In this document: piece after piece, positions 46,206 to 58,725 of the stretch
Layout: every line of letters begins with the position of its first letter
How positions within the stretch are numbered: position 1 is the stretch's first letter
From: Canna indica
Lineage: Eukaryota > Streptophyta > Magnoliopsida > Zingiberales > Cannaceae
Reading direction: 5' to 3'
DNA: 64,000 nucleotides
Assembly: GCA_034359265.1 (NCBI GenBank)
Contig: CP136890.1
Coordinates: forward strand, 80,563,501-80,627,500
Program-made: the position numbers and the translations under genes
Notes under the pieces: generated by a model
Databases searched by the model: none
What the model was told of the DNA's origin: nothing
The model's input: only the letters and a program-made list of their open reading frames with translations

Positions 46206-46748
46206 GGAGCGGCTCCATTTGGAGCGGCTCCATTTTTTTTAAAATACTTTATTTACATATCGACGTCTTACAGACGTCGATATGCAAAAAAAAAATTATA
46301 TATTTTATTTGCATATCAACGTCTTAACGGACGTAAATATGCAAAAAAAATTATTCTTTTAAATGTTTCGACGCCTTCTGACGTCTATAAGTCGGCGTCA
46401 ATATGTCGAACATTTCGACGTCCAAATAGACGTCGAAATATTATTTTAGCGCTTGTTATATTCCACTCGATTTCGTCGTCCAAGCCGACGTCAATATATT
46501 ATTTTTGACGGTGGCCGGCGTCGAAACACCTTTGTATTTTGACGTCAAAATATACGAGGTTTGTTGTAGTGGATCGTCATCTATTGAAGATTTATCTTAT
46601 AAACCCGATTTGACGCCTACAGATATATCTCGAATCCAATTCTCACATGGATCACCTAAAACACGTTCTTACTTGAGCATTCAGAGCTACGTCCAGCCAG
46701 AACCAAGAAGATTTGGAGCATATTCGACCTCAGGTGATGTGAGAACAT

Positions 46749-46992
46749 ATATTAAGCTGGGAGATAAAGAATTTGTTCACGGCACTATAAGAACTCTGGA
46801 AAAGAAAAGTGAACATATTTGTACTTTATAAAGAATGTTATTATCAGTGAAGGGACCAATTAATGAAAGAAAGAGAAAAAAAAACTCCCTCCCATCAAGG
46901 GAGACTATGGAAAATGTTAAATATTCACACTCCCATTCCCATGTCCTGAAATGATATGCAAAATATGTGTTGCATCAACCTTTTCTTAATTA
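46749..46992. other. Short flank between transposons, no gene
   Basis: AT-rich sequence between the Tat-like 3' LTR and the Mutator-like element. The ORF entering from the left is a chimera of CACTA end and LTR. Nothing else recognised. Confidence 0.5.
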
Positions 46993-47001
46993 AAATAAAA
47001 C

Positions 47002-48545
47002 GGCAATTTCTTTAAATCCAGATTATTTTAACAGTAATTCCCGGATCTTCAACCTAAGTTTTCTTTTTTTCAAAATCGAGATAAAAAATTGATAATACTC
47101 ATTTTACCCTGCAAAAATTTATATATAAAAGCATTAAAACTTTTACCAAAAAAATAAAAATAAAAATAATTTATGAAATATATCTTTTATAATAAAAGAG
47201 GCATTAATGGTCTAAAAGTTATTTTAGACCAAAAATCTCGAATGTATTAATAATTTTTACTCAAAATTTATAAAATTATATTTAAATAAGAAACATTCAA
47301 ATATTTTTGTCCATATCCTAGCACCTATTTTATATCATAAAAATATTTTAAGAATTAATTATTATTTTTTCAAATTTATAAAATTATTCTAGGTATTGGG
47401 CAAAAGTTTGTAATACGTTAGAAATTTTTACCCAAAGCATATAAAACTAAATTTAAATTAAAAATAATAAATTATTTTGATACAAAATATTTTTTTTAGA
47501 CCCTAGCATATATTTTATGCCATAAAAAATATATTCTATTGAATTAAAATTAATTTATTTAACTTATGAAACGATTCTAGACTTTTAGCAAAAGTCTTAA
47601 TTCAAAATACTTTTTTTAGATCCTAGCACATCTTTTATATCATAAAAAAATATTTCATAAATTAAAATTATTTTTTATTCAAATTTATGAAGCTATTTTA
47701 GACATTGGGCAAAAATCTCTAATACGTTATAAACTTTTACTCAAAACACATAAAACTAAATTTAAATTAAAAATAGTGAATTATTCTGGTACAAAATATT
47801 CTTTTAAATCCTAGTATATAAAATAATATATTTCATGAATTAAAATTATATTTTTTAGAGTTACGAAGTCAAAGTTTGTATGCATAAAAGATTTTTATTC
47901 AGAAGTCTAGAATAACTTCATAAATTTTTTAAAAAATAATTTTAATTCATGACATATTTTTTTATGATATAAAAAAATGCTATGATCTAAAAAAAATATT
48001 TTGAATTAAAAACTTTTGCCAAAAATTTAAAATAATTTCATAAGTCTAAAAAATTAATTTTAATTCCCGAAATATACTTTTCATGGTATAGAAATATATA
48101 CTATGGTCTAAGAAAATATCTTGGACCAAAATAATTAATTATTTTTAATTTAAATTTAATTTTATATTTTTAGACAAAAATCTCTAATGTATTACATATT
48201 TTGACCAAAGCCTAAAATAACTTCGTAAATTCAAAATAAATAATTTTAATTCAAAATATATTTTATGATATAAACTAGGTGCTAGGATCTGAAAAAATAA
48301 TATATTTTATAAACTTCGAATAAAAATTTCTAATACATTTGAAACTTTTGACCTAATTTTTTTAGACCCCTAATGACTCTTTTTATTATAAAAATATATT
48401 TCATAAATTAAAATTATTTTTAATTTTTAATATTTTTGCAAAAATATTACGGACTTTTACAAAAATAGTTGCGATTTTGAGAAAAAAAACCTCCTCCGTA
48501 TCCAGGAATTACTGCTAAAGTAATTCCAATTTAGGAAAATTGCTG
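47002..48545. mobile_element. Mutator-like non-autonomous element
   Basis: 1,544 bp. The left end GGCAATTTCTTTAAATCC and a further 30 bp pair imperfectly with the right end (complement CAGCAATTTTCCTAAATT), both including AGTAATTCC and GGAT. The 9-bp target duplication AAATAAAAC is exact (46993-47001 and 48546-48554). The interior is very AT-rich and built of decayed repeated phrases such as ATCCTAGCAC and TTTTATGATATAAA in both orientations. No ORF. The E3 ligase stop codon is about 530 bp to the right. Confidence 0.88.
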
Positions 48546-49080
48546 AAATAAAACACCCCAAAACACCAAAAGAATATGCTCCAGTCCACTGTAAGAAACG
48601 ATTTTAAATTAGCAACTTCAATAGTTCATGTGCTTCCAGAAAAGAATTGCCAATGCCAGTTGAAATAACTGTTAAGCTCATAAAGAAATTAATGCGATCA
48701 GCAAGTAACTACATTACCAAGAGAATAAAGAGCTTAGCATGCAAAATTAAATAAACGTTGTGGAAACAGATGTGTCACCGACGAGAAAGGGGTAGAGAAA
48801 TTTATTTTCTTTATAAATTTTATTTACGTAAATAAATAACCGAAACTAACCTTTCAAATTCAAAAGCTTTGGCTTGTAATAAGCCATTGTGAAGAATTAC
48901 ATGCAATTTTAATCTACACAAGAATCACGGAAAAAGAAAAAGATGTATCCATATCACCCTCTGTTAGGGCAGCAAAATGGTGCCACTGGTGCAACCTGTG
49001 GTTCAAATGACTAGCTCAGTCCAGACAAGATCGAACTAGAAACCATATCTGAGTCAAGTACAGAATTCCAGATACAAGTG

Positions 49081-52000
49081 CTACTGTTGTGGCTCTTGGT
49101 GTGGAGTGGCAGGTGATTCTGGTGCTAGTGCCAAGTGCAAACCCCTTTGTTGATCAGACTGCAGTATGAAGGCAACTTCAGTTGCTGCTGCTTCCTGAGC
49201 ATTTGAATTAACAATAACGTCAGATGCATATATATACAATAAAAGGCTTAGAATCAGTGATTCTGTCTATCGATAGAGGAAATAATAAACAGTAGTTTAC
49301 ATTATGGTAAGCATTCTTCAAGTGAATCAACACAACAGATCCTCATCAATGTATGGTCAAACTTGATGATGACATGTATTGATTTCCATAAAATACATAG
49401 GGAAAGAAGTGGATTCTGAATAATGTTTGATTTAGTTGTCTGAAACACTTGGGATAATCAAATTTTACCCAATTCATAAATAAATCATTTCAACTTCTTA
49501 GAGAGTACAGCTACATTTTTAGGTTGCATGTGCACTGCATAACCAATTAACCAAGACCCGTACCAATTTCATGAATTTAAATCCAAAATGTGACAATGTT
49601 AAGGTACTAGTTTACTAAGGTTGTCAAAAGAATGCCCGCATTCGAAACTGGCTTGTCATTCTGGACTTGAGGCTTCACAACAATGCCCGCATTGGAAATT
49701 GGCTTTGGAAACTAATTCAAGGGATTGAAATGAAATGGATTGGCATGGTCAATAATTGTGCCCTCACAGGCAGAGATGGAATGCACCTTGCTGCGCTCTA
49801 GACGTCTCCCCAATATGGAGATATATTCTCAAATTGAAAAGGATCTTCAAGTCAATTATTGTCTACAAGGTGAGAAATGGTAACAAGATCAAACACTGGT
49901 CCGATCCATGGCATGATTGTGGCAAGCTAGCAGACAAGTATTTCCAGCTTTACGAGTTGGCTGAAGAACCTGGAATCACTATTATAGATGCTAGGCATAG
50001 AGATGGGGCTCGTATCTTTCTTGGAACATTGACTTTAGGAACTTTGCACCATCACGCTTTTGAATCAGCTGAAAAACGATCTCAATTGCGTTATGGACTC
50101 CATGGATGATGACAATATTTCGTGGAGATGGTCTAAAATTGGTACCTACTCTACCAGCTCCCTCTACCTACTCATATATGGATGTCCACCTTGCCGATCA
50201 ATTTTTGGATGGCTTCTACACAAACAGCATCTTCAAGCCAAAGATCCACTTATTGCCATGGGGATCCAGGTAGAGGAAAAATGTGTTGTGCAATGCTAAT
50301 TTGGAAAGTCACAACCGTAGCTTCGAAGCTTGTGCTTATGCTGTTGAAGGCTGGCATCATTTTTTGCGTTTGATCCATTCAGGTTCTACCAAATGGAGAA
50401 ATTACAAAGGCTACTAGGAAGGAAAAGGCGATTCAGCAACATCCTAATTTGGACCTGGTTCCCATGGAATGAGAGAACAGGAGATGCTTTAACAATCTAA
50501 CCCTTTTGATGACAATTAGTTTTGTTTGCCTGAAAAGCTTCATATTCATCTACTTTGGCATCCTAGATCTATATATCCTCTCATGAAGTGACATGCAGGA
50601 AGTCAGATGTTAAAGAATGTTACTATATCCATCAGGGTTCTACTCGTTAGTAATAATTTTTGCTTTTTAAGTAAAAGGTGTATATAAAAAAGGAAATTAG
50701 TGTTTCTATTTCGAATTATATGGTTGAGTTCATTTCTGCAGATGTGGTTTTGTCTGACTTTAGAAATTCCAAAAGTTCAATCATGGTACCAGAAGAGAAT
50801 CAAATCTCACACTAATATGTTTAGTTGTGACATTGTGACTGCATTTTATGAGTCTAATGAGTTCTGACCTGTCTTTGCCGTCGGCGGTTCAAGATACTAA
50901 TGGCCCAAGCCATGATGTAAAATGGCAACAGAAATCCAGCAGCTCGCAGGAGAAAAAGCTGAAAAGAGTTTATTAAATATAATTGAGAATCAGAATAAGA
51001 TAAAGCTTAGAGAAAGACATCAGTTCAAATTTGACTTACTGAAAAGTATGTGGAAGCATCATCATCATCATCATCATCATCTCCATCAGCATTAGTAATA
51101 GTCAATGCATGCCTCAACAACAAAAGAGCCATTAACTGAAAGAGTTAAGCAAATAAATTGTAAGTGTACAAGCAAAAAAATTCAGATTTAGGAATAGAAC
51201 ACTGTTCCATGTGACAATTCTAAGGATGATAGGAATGTTATATCTCTATGAATAGTTGGGTTCAAAGAAAGTTGACAAATGGATATATGGGATAACCATA
51301 CCTTAAAAGTTCAATTTTAAAGTTTAAATTATAAGTGCTAAACTGCAAGGTACTTAAAGTAAAAAAGCATCACTTGCTAATTCTACTTCATGAATGGGGC
51401 TTACTATCAGAGCAGCAGAGCGGCAAAAAGCAGCACCGCTAGCATTTGTAGAATATTCATCGTATTCAGCTTCCGCTAAGTGACGCCGCGCTGTTGCCAT
51501 TGCCAATATACGAGGATCACGTAAGTCCAAAGGAGAACCTGTAATTATCCAACCACCACTGCAGTAGAAGCAAAAAAACAAACAAACATAAGTAGATCGT
51601 ATCCACACTGTGCCTAATTTTGTTTTTTTTGGAAATGGATAAAAATTATGAACATAAAATACTTTATGTCAATTGCGGTCTCATCAGGATTGTCTCTTGG
51701 TGGTGCTGTGTACCCTGGTTTATATTGCTGCAACCACAGAAAATGATTGATTCTTAATATAAATATCAAATCCAACTTCCAAAAATACTATGGAGTTGAT
51801 ATTTCAAATCAAAATGCTATGATCTTGTTGCAACAAAAATAAGAATGAATTCTAGTTGTATCAGATCAGCACTTCAGAAGCTTGATATATACCAAATGCC
51901 GAAGATGAAATGACAACGTGAATATCACTATCCAGAAATCAGCCTTAAATATTCACTAAACGAATCACAGTGAAAAAACATGCAAGACACTATGCACTAA

Positions 52001-55000
52001 CTTGCATGACAGTAGGACTATAGGAGTATTCTTATTGCATCAATACAGTGTCTGGTGATCCATGAATCAGAATGTCAATAAATAAAGTATCATAATGCAC
52101 ATCAAACTCATGAAGGTTTTCTTTTAAGACAATTAAGATTGATCAGTCTTATAATTTTATCAATATCGTTCCATCTATGAGCTTAAGCATATAGATGATT
52201 TGTGATATATTTATTTATGATCTTAACATTCATACACATTTACAGGCAGGTAGGACTAGCCAAGCCCAACATATGGAACTTGCATTGATTAGCGGTAAAC
52301 TACGTTTAGCAAGATCCAAATGCAGGACTTCTCTCTAACACGATCCTAAGTTTTTACCAATATCATTCAATCTAACAACTTAAGTCTTTAGATGAGATAA
52401 GATATATGATTTATAATTTATAATATGATCTCAACAGCTTGGAAGAAAATCTTAACTTGACAAACCTTTGACATTAGGGGCATGAATGACAAATACATGA
52501 ACAAGAATGACAAGAAACTTATGGCTCACCTCGTGGCAGATCTCACAGGTTATATCACCTTTCTCATTGCACCAACGCTGCACACATGCCCTATGAGCAT
52601 ACTGCACATCACGAAGTCCAACAAATCATAAAAATATAGAACAGGTAAAGCTTCAGAGATATTGTGATATACCCAAGAAAGACAATTTCATTATTTTCTA
52701 TAATATTTAATTCCTAATGTCAATAAAGTATAATATTTAATAATGCATGATCAAGTGAGCACAGTCAGTCCTGTTGATGTTTGCATCAGTTGCTTAAAAA
52801 ACATTTCATACAATAACACTACAGTATAAATGTATATATGACTAAAAAAGGATGAGATCAAACCTCTTAGGAATTATAGTCACACCGATTACCCCATGAA
52901 ACAAGTAGAATAATAAGATGCATATTTTCAAACAACTAAAGTTCAAGAAAAACAATTTTTTAAGAATTTATGAATGCCTTTATTCATATCAAGTGCAAAT
53001 GTCATTGCATTTATGCACCTCTGAGATGATGGCCTGAATTCAATTTAGATTTGAGAGTAATCGATCTATAAAGATGGACCTGGAACCAGGAGCAAGCAAT
53101 CAACATCTTCTGTTCCACAAGAAAAGCACTCTTTTCTGACCTCCATTCTTGTATCCAAAAATCCTAGATCTATATTTGCATAATAATCTACCTTTGAATC
53201 TGCTAATTCAGTATAACTATGACCCATAGCTATATATCAACTTAATAGAGATGTTAGATCATTTTAACCATAGAGGAGCTCTCTATCAATGTTGATTGGG
53301 TTATGAAAGGGGATTTTTTGGCCAATGATAAGAGAGTAACTGGGATCCCTAGGTCATATACACTATGTATGTTAGGCACAGTAAGAATATCTCTGCCACA
53401 TCAGCCTGAAGACAATGTTTTTAGAACCGGAATGGACTGAGCAATTCGACCATGAAAAGATTTTGCCTTACCTTCTAATTTATTTTCCTTTCTTCTTCCA
53501 ATAAAGAAGAATTTTTGTCAAATGAATTCTGAGTACCAACTCAAAAGATATTCATCCATTGAGGTTAGGTCATCAATGATGATGTCTCATCAAGTAGATT
53601 CTTTTCAAATTCTAAGGAACTATCAGAAAGGGAAAGAGTCTGAATTTTATTTATCTAAAATATTTCTTCAGAACTTTTGTAGAAGGTCTTGCAGCCAATT
53701 TGGGTTTGAACAAAAATTGACTTGGTCAGGACACGATTGCAACATGTGAAGCCTAGTTAAGAGCTGATTTTGCCAGGGTGAGAAATCGTCGACCACATAA
53801 AAAACAATTCAATTGAACTTGATTTTTATAATTTTTCATATTATTTTATTTTTTAATTGGACAGGTTGAACTAGTCAAACTAGCAAAAATTGGACATTTG
53901 GCCGAATTGATCCAACAACCAATCTAGGTTTTAAAACATCGCCTAAAGAATGACATGAACACCTAAGGCCTACCAAAGGTTGTATCGAAGTTTATATTGG
54001 CTTCAGAGAAGGTTTAACTAGTCAACTCACGCAATTTCTATTTTACATGGAAATATAGAAAATTTGCTTGATCAACAAGCAAGATATGCATTTCCATTTT
54101 CAAATGATTCTTTATTCAAGCCAAAAAATATCTAGAAGATCCCTATTGATCCTAATTACCTCAAGGAAAAGAGGGAAAATGGGGCCGACCGAGTATGTGA
54201 GGCCATCTTGTTAAGAACTAAGACCAACAAGTGGTAGTTGGAGTTCAGCATACTGCTGTGCAACACTCGACGAGGCCCCACCTCCCTGCAGAGATCTAAA
54301 TCAACTCAACACCACAAAGAGGAGGGTGCACTATGGATGGTTAAGAATAACATAACAAAATTTGGGTGTATTTTAGTTTCTTCAAAATCGATCAAGTCTA
54401 ATCAAGCTAAACAATTTTAGAGTCAACATGGCCTACAAATACAAAGGTGTATATATCTAAACTAATTTTACAAATACTACTAAGAAATGAACTCTTATAT
54501 TCTGCTATTCTCTAAACTAATTTTATAGATACTACTAAGAAATGAACTATCGTATTCTGCTCTGCTCTTCCCTCTATTCCCTAGTATTCTCCTGTAGGCC
54601 ACTTCCTTCTCTTGAAGTAAGGAAACACTTAACAAGAAGCAATGATCCATTATAGAACTTCATAATACATATACCTCGTGTTCCAGCAAAGAATCCAAAT
54701 AACCATCAACTTGGTAGCCATGATTATCTAGCGTCAGAGGAAATAAACTAACAAACAACATTACAGAAAACATAGAATACCATAAAATCCAACTACAAGA
54801 CGTCTCTTTCGAAGAATTAGCATGCTTAAGCATTACTTCACTTATTCAATTATCTATTTAACTAAGAATTGAAGCCCAAAAGCAAAGCTGTGAAAAAATT
54901 CAGACCTTCAGGCTGCCACTGCAAGCGCATGGAGCCTCCAAGTTCTTAACGTGATCCTCCTCTTGGCATATACGGCAGTCTACCATCTGAATCAGAGGCT

Positions 55001-55196
55001 CCTCTTCCTCGGAAATCTTGTTTTCCACCTCTCCTCCCTTAGTATTAACAGAGCTAGCACCTGATGTGGAAGAAAGGGTAGCTGCACAGCCGTGGTCAGA
55101 TTTCATCGATGACGTTAAATCCTCTTCCCTTGTTACGGTTTCAGTAGTTTGGGACGTAACAAGGCGGTCAACATACAATACCATATGCTCGCCCAT
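49081..55196 (-). CDS. Membrane-anchored RING-CH (RINGv/DUF3675) E3 ubiquitin ligase, 7 exons
   Basis: Exons 55196-54906, 52601-52530, 51727-51663, 51558-51405, 51135-51040, 50958-50869 and 49194-49081 give 293 aa; all introns are GT-AG and all phases close. A C4HC3 RING-CH domain spans exons 1 and 2: Cys74, Cys77, Cys90, Cys92, His100, Cys103, Cys116, Cys119. The DUF3675 part follows: QYKPGYTAPPRDNPDETAID, GGWIITGSPLDLRDPRIL, AEYDEYSTNASGAAFCRSAA. Two hydrophobic segments (about 183-207 and 224-250) flank an eight-Asp loop, and a Gln-rich tail ends in PHQEPQQ. Proteins of this MARCH-like plant family transfer ubiquitin at membranes; the substrate is unknown. The start is the ATG at 55196, since the codon before is GTG. 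Introns 1 (2.3 kb) and 6 (1.7 kb) are long. Confidence 0.95.
49740..50480 (+). pseudogene. LINE fragment (zf-RVT region) in intron 6 of the E3 gene
   Basis: Plus-strand frames read SPIWRYILKLKRIFKSIIVY, KVRNGNKIKHWSDPWHDCG, FESAEKRSQLRYGLHG and then ISWRWSKIGTYSTSSLYLLI, the end-of-RT and zinc-binding (zf-RVT) part of plant L1-type LINEs. It is frame-shifted and antisense to the host gene. Neither a poly-A tail nor a target duplication was identified. Confidence 0.8.
52602..54905 (-). other. Long intron 1 of the E3 ligase gene
   Basis: 2.3 kb, donor GTCTGA after codon 97 and acceptor GTGCAG. AT-rich. Short ORFs at 53522-53749 and 54238-54420 match no family I know. Parts near 53860-53950 and 54250-54420 read like old repeat DNA but cannot be assigned. 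Confidence 0.6.
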
Positions 55197-55605
55197 CACC
55201 TTCCTTCTTGTTCACCACCAAAAATCCTTCTTCAACCTTCCTGGAAACCAAGGATCACGCCCCAAATGGGTTAAAGTCTCAATTCGACAAAATCACAACA
55301 GGCGACTTTACTTTGTCCGAAGTTATAAACCCCAAACGACTATCAAACTTTGGAAAGAAAAACCCACAAATCAATCGAATAGAAAGACTCTTCAATCAGG
55401 AAGCAAACAACAACGAGAAAATCTGAATCCAATCCACACAAGAGAAATCAAATTGGAACATGAAAACTGGGGATCAGCTAAAAAATGTACACCAAATCGT
55501 AGCGTTTTTTGTGCTGAAATCCAGAATCCACACAAGAGAAATCAAATTGGAACATGATAAAGCCACAAATCACAATAAAAAGAGAAAATAAGAGATCGGG
55601 CATAC

Positions 55606-55690
55606 CTCGCAAGACTTGAGAAATGAAAGCGTCGACTTCTCTCTTTCGTCGATGGATGCAAACCATTTCTTATCGTTTAGTTTATATAAA
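55606..55690 (-). promoter_or_regulatory. Probable TATA box and 5' UTR exon of the E3 ligase gene
   Basis: On the minus strand a TTTATATAAA box (55681-55690) is followed by a short exon that would end at 55606, where GCGAG|GTATGC is a good donor. An acceptor shortly before the ATG at 55196 would complete a leader intron. The transcription start is inferred, not seen. Confidence 0.5.
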
Positions 55691-57838
55691 AACGCCGTCA
55701 AAATAAGACTACGAGCGGGCCAATGTTTCTCAATCCTTACTCTTCCACTCCTAAGTTCTCCACCCGAAACACACCAGTATCATTACTGCACAAATAAAAG
55801 TGGGCCCCTCTATATTTCCAGCAGTAATAGTTGGGTAACAAACTATAAAGTTGATGAAATATTTCTGTTTTTACGGCTTCTCGAACCGGTAACTGACGGA
55901 GAAGGCGACGGGATATTAAGTCATTAACAGGGTGCCGTTAGTCATTGACGGCGGCTTGGCTCCGTTGGCGCGTCGTCTATTCTAAAGACGCGTAGCGACT
56001 TCTTCTCTTCTTGGGTTATATAAATGGATAATGGACCCCTGCTTGCAAGACCCTCAAAAGATACCCGCAGCCAACGGAGAATGCGCAGATGATTGAGAGA
56101 AACGGGGCCCAGCAGAGACACGCGTTAGGTAAATGGATCCCGCGTTGTGGACTCCGTCGTGCGGGGCCCAACTGCACACAGACAAGCAAATAAGTCAAGT
56201 GATTATCTTTAATTTATATATATATGCGTGTCTCGGCTGGGCCTCTATTAAAATATCAAGGGACCTTTTGAATGTCCATAATTGGATGTACTAAAAATTG
56301 TGTAATAAATAGATTAAAATATTAAATTGCCTATAATTAATTTTTACTTTCAACTAAGAGTCTAAGATTCAGATATTGTAAAATAAATTATAAATAAAAA
56401 ATCTTAGTGTAAAAAAAATATAGAACAATGATATTATCTTGTCTTTTTTTCTTTTTTCTTTTGCTAACCAAACATATATAAATATACTTATAAACAATTA
56501 CAATATTTATTCCTCCTCTTTTCAAAGTAAGATTAATGACTAATTTAAATTTTTGGTGGCAGCATCTTATATAATGTTTAGAGATTTAAGATTTAAATTC
56601 TAGTACGATCATCTATTGTGATTTTTTATATTTGTTAAAAAAAATAATTGATTTAAATTTATGCCTGGTATAATGATAATTTTTTATTTTTTTCTTTTTG
56701 AAAAATACAAAGCAGTTTCTTAATTTATTTGAATTTAGTTCAAATTTTGTTGACATGGTTTTAAACGCAACTTTTACATAATTAATGTGTGAAGCCAATA
56801 CGTAAAAGAAATCATCAAATTTAATGAAAAAAACTATAATTAAATTACTTGAGTTTTTTTTAATTTACCATAAATTCAATTGTTTTATGCATTTCAATTG
56901 CATAGATCAAAATATTAATTGCCTATTTATAAGTCTTGTAATATTTTTAAAAAGTAAAATATAAAATATAAATTAAAAAAAAGTTTGAATGGAAGTAAAA
57001 CTAAATTCTTATAAGGGATAAAAATTAAATGAAAATGGAGAAACTAAAATTTGACCAATACAATAAGATGATCTAAGTTAAAATAATTATTTTCATGCAT
57101 ATATATATCAAGAGCAACATACTATCTAATTGTTAGATAATCAAGACCTAATTCTGACTTCCACCAAATATGTCCTATGTCCTAAGGAGAGTTTGAGCTA
57201 TTCAATCCACTTGTTTGACACGCATATGAGGTGTTGCATTTGTTTGGATCATGGATCCATAGACCTATGATTCAACTTCATGGGTTTGAAGGATCGAAAA
57301 AAATCTAACATCGACTTTTTTCTCCGATCGAGTACTCTTCAAGACTCCTATGCAATAGGTGGCAAGATCAAACATTGATGAAAAAAATTAAGATAATATA
57401 CAAAAATACTGATAGATACACGAATAAAATTATTCTCTTTCATCTCTCTAGAGATTTTTCAACCTCCTCCAAATAATATTTTAAAGTAGAACATTGATAC
57501 AATGAAGAAACTATCTCGAAGTTTCAAAGTTCTCTCGAACATATTCTCCTCAGGCCTCAGCCTTTTTCGATGATAGACAATTATAGCCTCTATCAATTAA
57601 CACATGAAACATTGTCCTTTTATATCTAGTATAAGCATATAACGTATATGTCAACATCTCAACATTCTATAATACCACGTTCAATCGCAAAAGGACCGAA
57701 TTGGATATATATACCAGCATGATAATCTACTCTAGGAAGTCAATTGAAATGGATGGCCATTGGAAAGTGGATTAGACTAGCTCTTTGGATTCGGTTGGAT
57801 CAGATCCGAAAGTACTCCTACCCATGAATCAGACTCAA
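55691..57838. other. Upstream intergenic DNA, no gene found
   Basis: A less AT-rich part (55900-56190) next to the E3 promoter, then AT-rich DNA. No ORF or repeat family recognised. Confidence 0.55.
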
Positions 57839-57884
57839 CACTACTAGAATAGTCGCTTTTACCGACGACCACCCAAGCCATCGA

Positions 57885-58725
57885 CAGGGGTGGCCCAAGA
57901 AATATTAATATGGCTTAAGGCAAAATTTTAAAATGAGGTCTTTTCATTTATTCAATAAATTAAATTAATATAATTTTTTATGTATATTTTATTTTTATTT
58001 TTAACTTTTTGAGATGAGTGTTTGAGGAGGTCGGACATTGTTTTTAACTAGACTTGTGAATGGCCGACTGTTGGAGGCTTAGTCGTTTGGAGCCAACTAA
58101 TATATAAAAGACGAAGAGTTCAGAGATGGGGCAAAAATTTTGTTCGAGTAATATGTAATTACTTCGGACATGATACATCTAATTATCCGACAATTGTCGG
58201 GTAATACATGTCTTATGTTCGTCTCTTTGCATACTTTAATTTTTCCTTTTTCATTTCCTAAAAATTAAAAGTACCCTAAAAGAGGACTATATCATGTGAA
58301 CTAATAAGAAGGCTGATTTCTTTTTGTAGAATAAAAAGGTTGAATTGAGTCTATTTAATTTCAACAAATTAAAATTAATTGATTATGCACACAAATTCAC
58401 CATCCAAAAACAACCCAATGTTAATTAATGCAATGCAAACAATAATTAAATCACCCCAAATTAATTAATTAACCAAATCATATAATATTATGCTCATCAA
58501 AAGCATCCAATGCACTCCTTTATCTAATCAAGAACGTTGCAACGATTTTTAATACTTAATCCTCTTATTTTAATAAAAGCATGCATGCATTAATTCACAT
58601 GCATGATACCAATGCCTCACCTCTCCCATTTTTTCAAATGCATTAATTCACACGCATGGCATCATGTCCATCCACCGGGGGCCTAAGGCAATGACCTTAT
58701 TGGCCTAGTGGATGGGCCGACCCTG
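57885..58725. mobile_element. hAT-type non-autonomous element
   Basis: 841 bp with imperfect terminal inverted repeats CAGGGGTGGCCCA and TGGGCCGACCCTG and an exact 8-bp target duplication GCCATCGA (57877-57884 and 58726-58733), the hAT size. AT-rich interior without an ORF. Confidence 0.9.

Larger units (their letters stand above)
44956..46571. mobile_element. Non-autonomous CACTA element carrying a captured gene fragment
   Basis: 1,616 bp, termini CACTACAAAAAATTCG and GGTTTGTTGTAGTG, exact target duplication GAT (44953-44955 and 46572-46574). The subterminal repeats are TTTCGACGTC and its complement, a different family from elements 1 to 3. The interior (about 45520-46225) is strikingly GC-rich, while the ends are AT-rich. 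No transposase. It lies inside the 3' LTR of the Tat-like element. Confidence 0.93.
16935..46748 (+). mobile_element. Old Tat-like Ty3/gypsy retrotransposon, heavily nested
   Basis: A partial 5' LTR (16935-17326), primer-binding site, gag, protease, reverse transcriptase and RNase H remnants, an antisense extra gene and a 3' LTR (about 44552-46748) lie in the expected order. They are interrupted by a gag-only LTR element (17783-33100), a hAT-like MITE (37153-37544), a second Ty3/gypsy element (38054 to about 44343) and a CACTA element (44956-46571). Integrase is not recognisable after RNase H. The LTRs differ strongly, and the first 190 bp or so of the 5' LTR are missing, so no target duplication can be checked. 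The gag sequence HTTEECIVLEDQIEWLI and the antisense gene favour the Tat/Retand lineage. Confidence 0.8.
44552..46748 (+). repeat. 3' LTR of the Tat-like element, split by a CACTA element
   Basis: Starts TGTTGAGCTCACC, matches the 5' LTR remnant from about 44722, is interrupted at 44956-46571, and ends GTGAGAACA at about 46748. Net length is about 580 bp. The start is inferred from the TG and the lack of a better candidate. Confidence 0.65.

Noticed and set aside
55018..55557. 179-codon plus-strand ORF
   Set aside because: Overlaps exon 1 and the leader of the E3 ligase on the other strand and shows no known domain.
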